The notes under the pieces were generated by a model. It was given only the letters and a program-made list of their open reading frames with translations, was not told where the DNA came from and made no database searches. A DNA stretch of 15,931 nt from RUG14223 sp051881075 (lineage in GTDB: Bacteria; Bacillota; Clostridia; Oscillospirales; Acutalibacteraceae), in the NCBI GenBank assembly GCA_051881075.1, contig JBJEPE010000039.1, forward strand, positions 1 to 15,931, written 5' to 3'. A program made the position numbers and the translations under genes. Below, in pieces: positions 11,302 to 15,931 of the stretch. How positions within the stretch are numbered: the first letter of the stretch is position 1; each line of letters opens with the position of its first letter.

Positions 11302-13731
11302 ATGTCAACGCATAAGCAAATTGATAAAATATGCTGTGTTGTGCTTGCATTTATCCTTGTTATTACCGTATTGTTTATGAATGGAAAAAGCTTGGGTGTA
11401 GAGAGTGTACAGGCTGTAATGGGATATCAGCAAAAAATCTTTGATACCTCTTACGTACATTCAATAGATATCATAATGGACGATTGGGATGAATTTATTG
11501 CTAACTGTACAGATGAAGAGTACACCATGTGTACCGTTGTAATAGATAATGAAGCAAGCAAAAACGTTGCAATACGTGCTAAGGGAAATACATCTCTTAC
11601 ACAGGTTAAGTCGTACGGAAACGACCGTTACAGCTTTAAGATAGAGTTTGACCACTATGACAGCAATAAAACATACTATGGTCTTGATAAGCTTTGTCTT
11701 AACAATATCATTCAGGATAACACCTTTGTAAAGGATTATCTGACATATCAAATGATGCTTTATACAGATGCCGTTGCACCGCTGTGTAGCTTTGCATATA
11801 TAACCGTAAACGGTGAGGATTGGGGACTTTACCTTGCAGTAGAAAGTGTCGAGGACTCATTCATTAAGCGCAATTACGGTAATGAGCAAGGAGAACTCTA
11901 TAAGCCCGACAGTCAGAATATGGGCGGCGGCAGAGGTAACGGTAAGGGATTTGATATGGATAACATAAAGGATATGTTTGATCCAAATACATGTGAAAAT
12001 ACGGAGAATAATAATTCGTTTACACCGGGCGATACCCCGTTCGGTAACGGAAATACGCCGCCGGGCAATATGCCTACAGATGGCTTTATGGGAGAACGGC
12101 CGGATAATGTGCCTACAGGTGGATTTGACAAAGATATGGGCGGCAACGGCGGTATGGATAGGGTCATGGGCAGTAATGACGTTTCACTTATCTACAGCGA
12201 TGATGAGTACAGTAGCTATTCCAATATTTTTGAGAACGCTAAAACCGATATCACAAATAAGGATAAGGATAGACTTATAGCGGCATTAAAAAATATAAAT
12301 GAAAACACCGATATAGAAAGTTCCGTAGATATAGAGCGTGTTATCCGTTACTTTGTGGTGCATAACTTTGTGCTTAACTTCGACAGCTATACAGGTTCTA
12401 TGATACATAACTATTATCTGTATGAGCATGACGGAAAGCTCTCGATGATACCGTGGGATTATAACTTGGCATTTGGCGGATTTCAGTCCGCAGGCGGTGC
12501 GCAAAGTCTTATAAATTATCCTATAGATACCCCTGTATCGGGTGGAACGGTAGATTCTCGACCTATGCTTGCATGGATATTTAAAAGTGATGAGTACACA
12601 CAGCTTTATCATCAATATTTTGATGAATTTATATCAGAGTATTTTGACAGCGGATATTTTGCAGATATGATAGAATCACTTAAGCAGATGCTCTTGCCTT
12701 ATGTTGAGAAAGATCCTACAAAATTCTGCACTTATGATGAATTTATAAAGGGTATTGATACACTTAAAGAGTTTTGCTTGCTCAGGGCGCAGAGCGTGAG
12801 CGGACAGCTAAAAGGTGAGATACCGTCAACATCTGACGGACAGAGCCAAGATAGCTCAAAGCTTATAAGTGCCGATGGTATAACAATATCCGATATGGGT
12901 TCAATGGGTAACAACGGTGGATTTGGAGGCAATCGAGGGGACTTCGGTGACCCACGGCGCAGCGGCAACGCAAGCAATACTGACGAAACTGCCGTTATAG
13001 ATGATAATTCAACAGAAACCGAATTGATAACTGATAATATAGAGCTTGATACCAAAACCACAAGTATTACATCTGCAAGGAGTAATTTAGGGATAAATAC
13101 TCTTAATGCTGTTACTATGAGTAATACAAATATGACCGATATGTTTGCAGGTCAACAGCCGCCCGATATGCAGGAAAATGGCGGTTCTCCCGGCGGTATG
13201 CCTCCTCAGAACGGTGAAATCCCGTCACAAGGCGAAATGCCACCGCAAGGCAATATGGGCGATTTTCAGGGACAGCAACCACCTGATATGCCAAGCATGG
13301 GTAACAATGACAGCAACATACCGAGTATGCCTGAAAGCAGTGAAAATAATAACAGTAAAGTAGATAACGATAACGCAAGTAATGTGGAAAGCAACGTATC
13401 ATCTGATGTGACATCGGATGTTAGTTCAACTGAGAGTGTCGAAAACGGTGAAAGCTCAGAAAATCAGGAAGATAAGCAGGATACGTCAGGCAATGTGACA
13501 GATGAAAGCGTGAGCAGTACCACACAGACCGAACAGGGCGGAGGCTTTAACCGTGGCGATAAATTCGACATGAGGGATGATAACGGATTTATGGGTGACG
13601 GAGTACCTACGCAGCCGGGTGATATGACGGCCGCATCAGAGCTTAATACATGGTTGCTTCTGGGGATAAGCTTTGTCATACTTTTGCTTGGGCTTGCACT
13701 GGCGTATTTTCTCTATAAAGAAAGAAATTAA
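11302..13731 (+). CDS. CotH-type kinase-like surface protein with Met/Gly/Pro-rich segments
   Basis: 809 residues. An N-terminal anchor (about 10-27) leads to an extracellular CotH region of about 50-500. Seen in it: 'NVAIRAKGNTSL' (88-99), 'DWGLYLAVESVEDSF' (173-187), and the core 'NFDSYTGSMIHNYYLYEHDG' (359-378) followed by 'IPWDYNLAFGG' (383-393) with Asp386 in the metal-binding position. CotH proteins of spores phosphorylate coat proteins; the family has an atypical kinase fold. A Gly/Met/Pro-rich insertion (about 205-290) interrupts the domain. A second tail (about 505-775) is Pro/Met/Gly-rich, then Ser/Asn/Glu-rich. A C-terminal helix (about 782-803) ends in 'YKERN', so both ends look membrane-anchored. 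ATG at 11302 has AAAGGAG (11287-11293) 8 bases upstream. It is last in the VTC-DUF4956-CotH unit, and no clear terminator follows it. Confidence 0.88.
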   Translation: MSTHKQIDKICCVVLAFILVITVLFMNGKSLGVESVQAVMGYQQKIFDTSYVHSIDIIMDDWDEFIANCTDEEYTMCTVVIDNEASKNVAIRAKGNTSLTQVKSYGNDRYSFKIEFDHYDSNKTYYGLDKLCLNNIIQDNTFVKDYLTYQMMLYTDAVAPLCSFAYITVNGEDWGLYLAVESVEDSFIKRNYGNEQGELYKPDSQNMGGGRGNGKGFDMDNIKDMFDPNTCENTENNNSFTPGDTPFGNGNTPPGNMPTDGFMGERPDNVPTGGFDKDMGGNGGMDRVMGSNDVSLIYSDDEYSSYSNIFENAKTDITNKDKDRLIAALKNINENTDIESSVDIERVIRYFVVHNFVLNFDSYTGSMIHNYYLYEHDGKLSMIPWDYNLAFGGFQSAGGAQSLINYPIDTPVSGGTVDSRPMLAWIFKSDEYTQLYHQYFDEFISEYFDSGYFADMIESLKQMLLPYVEKDPTKFCTYDEFIKGIDTLKEFCLLRAQSVSGQLKGEIPSTSDGQSQDSSKLISADGITISDMGSMGNNGGFGGNRGDFGDPRRSGNASNTDETAVIDDNSTETELITDNIELDTKTTSITSARSNLGINTLNAVTMSNTNMTDMFAGQQPPDMQENGGSPGGMPPQNGEIPSQGEMPPQGNMGDFQGQQPPDMPSMGNNDSNIPSMPESSENNNSKVDNDNASNVESNVSSDVTSDVSSTESVENGESSENQEDKQDTSGNVTDESVSSTTQTEQGGGFNRGDKFDMRDDNGFMGDGVPTQPGDMTAASELNTWLLLGISFVILLLGLALAYFLYKERN

Positions 13732-13734
13732 GAA

Positions 13735-13840
13735 TAATATTTTCATTACCTGAAATTATAATTACAAGCAATTTGGTAGGATTAAAAATTTTTTGAAAAT
13801 TACTCTTTACATTAATATTTTCATGTGATATAATTACAAG
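13735..13840 (+). repeat. Split direct repeat upstream of rpsO
   Basis: TAATATTTTCAT and ATAATTACAAG occur in that order twice. Copy 1 is at 13735-13746 and 13758-13768; copy 2 is at 13813-13824 and 13830-13840. The inner gap is 11 bp in copy 1 and 5 bp in copy 2. Copy 2 contains the -10 of the rpsO promoter. Copy 1 also holds a TATAAT (13757-13762) but has no matching -35. Confidence 0.75.
13806..13834 (+). promoter_or_regulatory. Promoter of rpsO-pnp
   Basis: TTTACA (13806-13811), 17-bp spacer, consensus TATAAT (13829-13834). The expected start is near 13841, leaving a leader of about 132 nt before rpsO. Confidence 0.88.
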
Positions 13841-13972
13841 TACTGATGCCCGAGTCTCGGATTTTGGAATAACCTACCGTATCAGGTGGGATTTCACCGA
13901 CCTTAATCTGTGATTTTGTATGATTAACAGTGCATTTTGGGCAAATAATATATTATAAAGGTGGAAAACACA
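13841..13972 (+). promoter_or_regulatory. Structured rpsO leader, candidate S15 autoregulatory RNA
   Basis: The leader can close on itself through TGCCC (13847-13851) and GGGCA (13939-13943). Inside, CCTACC (13873-13878) pairs with GGTGGG (13885-13890). The same GGTG (13885-13888) can pair instead with CACC (13895-13898), so two folds exclude each other. A further stem is TTAATC (13903-13908) / GATTAA (13922-13927). S15 is known to regulate its own mRNA through differing leader structures in several bacteria; that this is one of them is inferred. Confidence 0.6.
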
Positions 13973-14236
13973 ATGTTAAAAGAAGAAAAGACACAAATTA
14001 TGCAGGAATACGCCTTGCATGAGGGCGACACAGGTTCACCTGAGGTACAGATAGCTCTCTTAACTAAGAGAATTAATGACCTTACAGCTCACCTTAAGGT
14101 TCACAAGAAGGACCATCACTCACGTAGAGGCCTCCTTAAGATGGTTGGTCAGAGAAGAAGCCTTCTCAACTACCTCATAAAGGTTGACATTGAAAGATAT
14201 CGTTCTATAATCGCAAGACTCGGTATCCGTAAGTAA
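13973..14236 (+). CDS. rpsO: 30S ribosomal protein S15
   Basis: 87 residues, the usual S15 length of about 88. Hallmarks are 'HEGDTGSPEVQIALLTKRI', 'HLKVHKKDHHSRRGLLKMVGQRR' spanning the rRNA-binding helices, and 'LLNYL' near the C-terminus. S15 binds 16S rRNA early in assembly of the 30S platform. ATG at 13973 is chosen because AAAGGTGG (13957-13964) is 8 bases upstream; the in-frame GTG at 13961 lies inside that site. pnp follows in the same direction, the conserved rpsO-pnp order seen in many bacteria. Confidence 0.98.
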   Translation: MLKEEKTQIMQEYALHEGDTGSPEVQIALLTKRINDLTAHLKVHKKDHHSRRGLLKMVGQRRSLLNYLIKVDIERYRSIIARLGIRK

Positions 14237-14251
14237 TTTAAAGTATCACCG

Positions 14252-14275
14252 GGCAGGCAGTTTCGGCTGCCTGCC
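14252..14275 (+). terminator. GC-rich hairpin after rpsO, partial terminator or processing stem
   Basis: GGCAGGCAG (14252-14260) pairs perfectly with CTGCCTGCC (14267-14275) around TTTCGG. The tail is AAATTTT, a poor U run, so strong termination is doubtful. It may protect the rpsO 3' end or lower readthrough into pnp. Confidence 0.7.
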
Positions 14276-14282
14276 AAATTTT

Positions 14283-14296
14283 GCTGTGTACACAGC
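14283..14296. repeat. Perfect 14-bp palindrome in the rpsO-pnp spacer
   Basis: GCTGTGTACACAGC is fully self-complementary with no spacer. In RNA it could form a 5-bp hairpin with a 4-base loop; in DNA it could be a dimer site. No function is evident. Confidence 0.7.
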
Positions 14297-14337
14297 GCAA
14301 GCATTATTAAGCTTAAAAAATAAAGCAATTACAGCGT

Positions 14338-14410
14338 TCAAACCGAATTTTAGCAGTGAAACGGGTACTCATATAAGGTGAATATCGGTTTTATTGCTAA
14401 GACGGTTTGA
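14338..14410 (+). promoter_or_regulatory. Long stem in the pnp leader, candidate RNase III-type control site
   Basis: TCAAACCG (14338-14345) pairs with CGGTTTGA (14403-14410). After a small internal loop, 14350-14362 pairs with 14388-14400 over 13 bp with two G-T wobbles (core TTAGCA/TGCTAA). That gives about 21 bp of nearly continuous double strand, ending 25 bases before the pnp ribosome site. In Escherichia coli pnp is autocontrolled through RNase III cleavage of a long leader stem; a similar role here is inference. Confidence 0.65.
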
Positions 14411-14447
14411 CCGAGTAAAATTTTAAAAAATTTCAGGAGGAAAAACC

Positions 14448-15931
14448 ATGTTTGAAAATTTCAGAGTATTTGAAACAGAATTTGCCGGACGTCCTTTGGT
14501 TGTAGAAACCGGAAAAATGGCACAGCTTGCAAACGGTGCCTGCTTGGTACGTTATGGCGAAACAGTAGTACACGTAGCAGTAACAGCCGCCGCAAAGCCA
14601 AGAGAGGGAGTAGACTTCTTCCCGTTATCAGTAGATTATGAAGAAAAGTTATATGCAGTAGGCAAAATACCGGGATCATACCTTAAGAGAGAGGGCAGAC
14701 CGTCAGACAAGGCTATACTTGTATCACGTGTAATAGACAGACCTATACGTCCTTTGTTCCCTAAAGATATGAGAAACGATGTTTCGGTTGTTTGTACCGT
14801 AATGTCAGTAGATCAAGATAATATGCCTGAGATAGCTGCTATGGTAGGTACGTCAATAGCACTCAGCATTTCTGATATTCCGTGGAATGGCCCGATTTCA
14901 GGCGTTTCTGTAGGTATGATAAACGGCGAGTATATTATTAACCCGACAGCCGAGCAGCGTGCCGTATCAAGAATGGCGGTTACCGTTGCATCTACCGACA
15001 GCAGAATTGCTATGATAGAGGCAGGCGCAGATATCGTTACAGATGAAGAAATGTACAACGGTATTATGGCAGGTCATGAGGCTAACCAGAAGATAATTGA
15101 ATTTATCAAGGGTATTCAGGCAGAGATAGGCAAAGAGAAATTCTCTTATCCGAGTAATGAGCCTGACGAAGAAATGTTTGAGACAATCAAGAATTACGCT
15201 ATGGAGAGCGTTAAGGTTGCTCTTGATACAAACGACAAGACTGTACGTGACGAAAGATTAAAGCCAATTTATGAGGATGTACACGCTAAGTTTGATGAGA
15301 TCTATCCTGAACAGGAAGCAAAGATCGATGAATGTATGTACAAAACTCAAAAGTATATAGTTAGACGTTGGTTATTAGACGAACAAAAGCGTGTTGACGG
15401 CAGAGGTATGAACGAGATTAGACCGCTTGCTTCTGAGGTAGGCATACTACCGAGAGTACACGGCTCAGGCCTTTTCACAAGAGGTCAGACTCAGGTGCTT
15501 ACAATAGCTACACTCGGTCCTGTAAGCGATCAACAAACCTTTGACGGTATAGATGATGAGGTAACCAAGCGTTACATTCACCACTATAATTTCCCGTCAT
15601 ACTCTGTAGGCGAAACTAAGCCAAGCAGAGGACCGGGCAGACGTGAGATAGGTCACGGCGCACTTGCCGAGAGAGCGTTAGTACCGGTTATTCCTTCTGT
15701 TGAAGAGTTCCCGTATGCCTTAAGACTTGTATCAGAGGTACTTTCTTCAAACGGCTCTACATCACAGGGTTCAATCTGCGGTTCAACACTTGCACTTATG
15801 GATGCAGGTGTACCGATTAAGGCTCCTGTAGCAGGTATATCCTGCGGACTTATCACCGAGGGCGACCGCTGGATGACAATGGTTGATATTCAGGGTCTTG
15901 AAGATTTCTTCGGCGATATGGACTTTAAGGT
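14448..15931 (+). CDS. pnp: Polyribonucleotide nucleotidyltransferase, 3' end outside the window
   Basis: The frame is open from ATG 14448 to the window edge (494 codons plus two bases) and encodes about the first 70 percent of a PNPase. The start 'MFENFRVFETEFAGRPLVVETG' and 'REGRPSDKAILVSRVIDRPIRPLF' belong to the first RNase PH domain. The second catalytic RNase PH domain shows 'RVDGRGMNEIRPL', 'FTRGQTQVL', 'YIHHYNFPSYSVGE', 'GPGRREIGHGALAERAL' and 'SQGSICGSTLALMDAGVPI'. The phosphate-binding and catalytic Asp region and the KH and S1 RNA-binding domains lie beyond the edge. PNPase degrades RNA 3' to 5' by phosphorolysis. Ribosome site AGGAGG (14435-14440) is 7 bases upstream. Confidence 0.97.
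   Translation, partial: MFENFRVFETEFAGRPLVVETGKMAQLANGACLVRYGETVVHVAVTAAAKPREGVDFFPLSVDYEEKLYAVGKIPGSYLKREGRPSDKAILVSRVIDRPIRPLFPKDMRNDVSVVCTVMSVDQDNMPEIAAMVGTSIALSISDIPWNGPISGVSVGMINGEYIINPTAEQRAVSRMAVTVASTDSRIAMIEAGADIVTDEEMYNGIMAGHEANQKIIEFIKGIQAEIGKEKFSYPSNEPDEEMFETIKNYAMESVKVALDTNDKTVRDERLKPIYEDVHAKFDEIYPEQEAKIDECMYKTQKYIVRRWLLDEQKRVDGRGMNEIRPLASEVGILPRVHGSGLFTRGQTQVLTIATLGPVSDQQTFDGIDDEVTKRYIHHYNFPSYSVGETKPSRGPGRREIGHGALAERALVPVIPSVEEFPYALRLVSEVLSSNGSTSQGSICGSTLALMDAGVPIKAPVAGISCGLITEGDRWMTMVDIQGLEDFFGDMDFK

Noticed and set aside
11913..12167. Proline-rich minus-strand frame
   Set aside because: It is a shadow of the Gly-rich insertion in the CotH gene; glycine codons read as proline on the opposite strand.
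14407..14435. Separate pnp promoter at TTGACC (14407-14412)
   Set aside because: No -10 hexamer is found at 16-18 bp, and the TTGAC is accounted for by the 3' arm of the leader stem. TTGCTG (14281) with TTATTA (14304) is also too weak to call.
1..15931. CRISPR arrays, insertion sequences, prophage or integrase genes
   Set aside because: No regularly spaced long repeats, transposase motifs or integrase motifs were seen. The tRNA pair at the left end has no adjacent integrase or repeated tRNA 3' end in the window.

Overview
The window looks like a chromosomal segment of a low-to-moderate GC Gram-positive anaerobe of the class Clostridia, probably a gut Oscillospirales- or Ruminococcus-type organism. 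The reasons are strong AGGAGG-type ribosome binding sites, TTGACA/TATAAT promoters, a YcxB-like protein, a GlnRS next to GluRS, a VTC/DUF4956/CotH cluster and the rpsO-pnp order. The genus is inference; the class is fairly safe.

Layout. 1-195: 3' part of tRNA-Gly(GCC) and a complete tRNA-Cys(GCA), each followed by a hairpin terminator. 342-2240: a YcxB-like membrane protein, then a three-gene run of GNAT acetyltransferase, TIGR04076-type small protein and second GNAT. 2284-2839: the most unusual locus. Three AATTTTACA repeats spaced exactly 21 bp lead into a near-consensus promoter, then a compact SAM-clan riboswitch with its terminator and antiterminator, then a 100-residue protein I do not recognise. 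2878-3780: a PAP2 (Aur1-like) membrane phosphatase with its own promoter and a long hairpin terminator. 3892-7132: gltX-glnS operon. 7180-7208: a bidirectional terminator shared with a convergent small membrane protein gene on the minus strand. 7668-9696: an OmpR-type response regulator and histidine kinase overlapping by ATGA. 9890-13731: VTC-domain protein, DUF4956 membrane protein and a very large CotH-type kinase-like surface protein, closely spaced. 13806-15931: rpsO with a structured leader, then pnp, which runs off the window and has a long stem in its leader.

How the genes may work together. The VTC, DUF4956 and CotH genes recur together in Clostridia and look like one membrane or cell-surface system: a cytosolic VTC catalytic domain, a multi-pass partner and an extracellular CotH domain carrying Met/Gly/Pro-rich segments. 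The adjacent two-component system has a Met/Pro-rich extracellular sensor and is a plausible regulator, although a terminator separates the two units. The riboswitch-controlled orphan gene suggests a SAM- or methionine-linked role for an unknown protein. rpsO-pnp and gltX-glnS are housekeeping.
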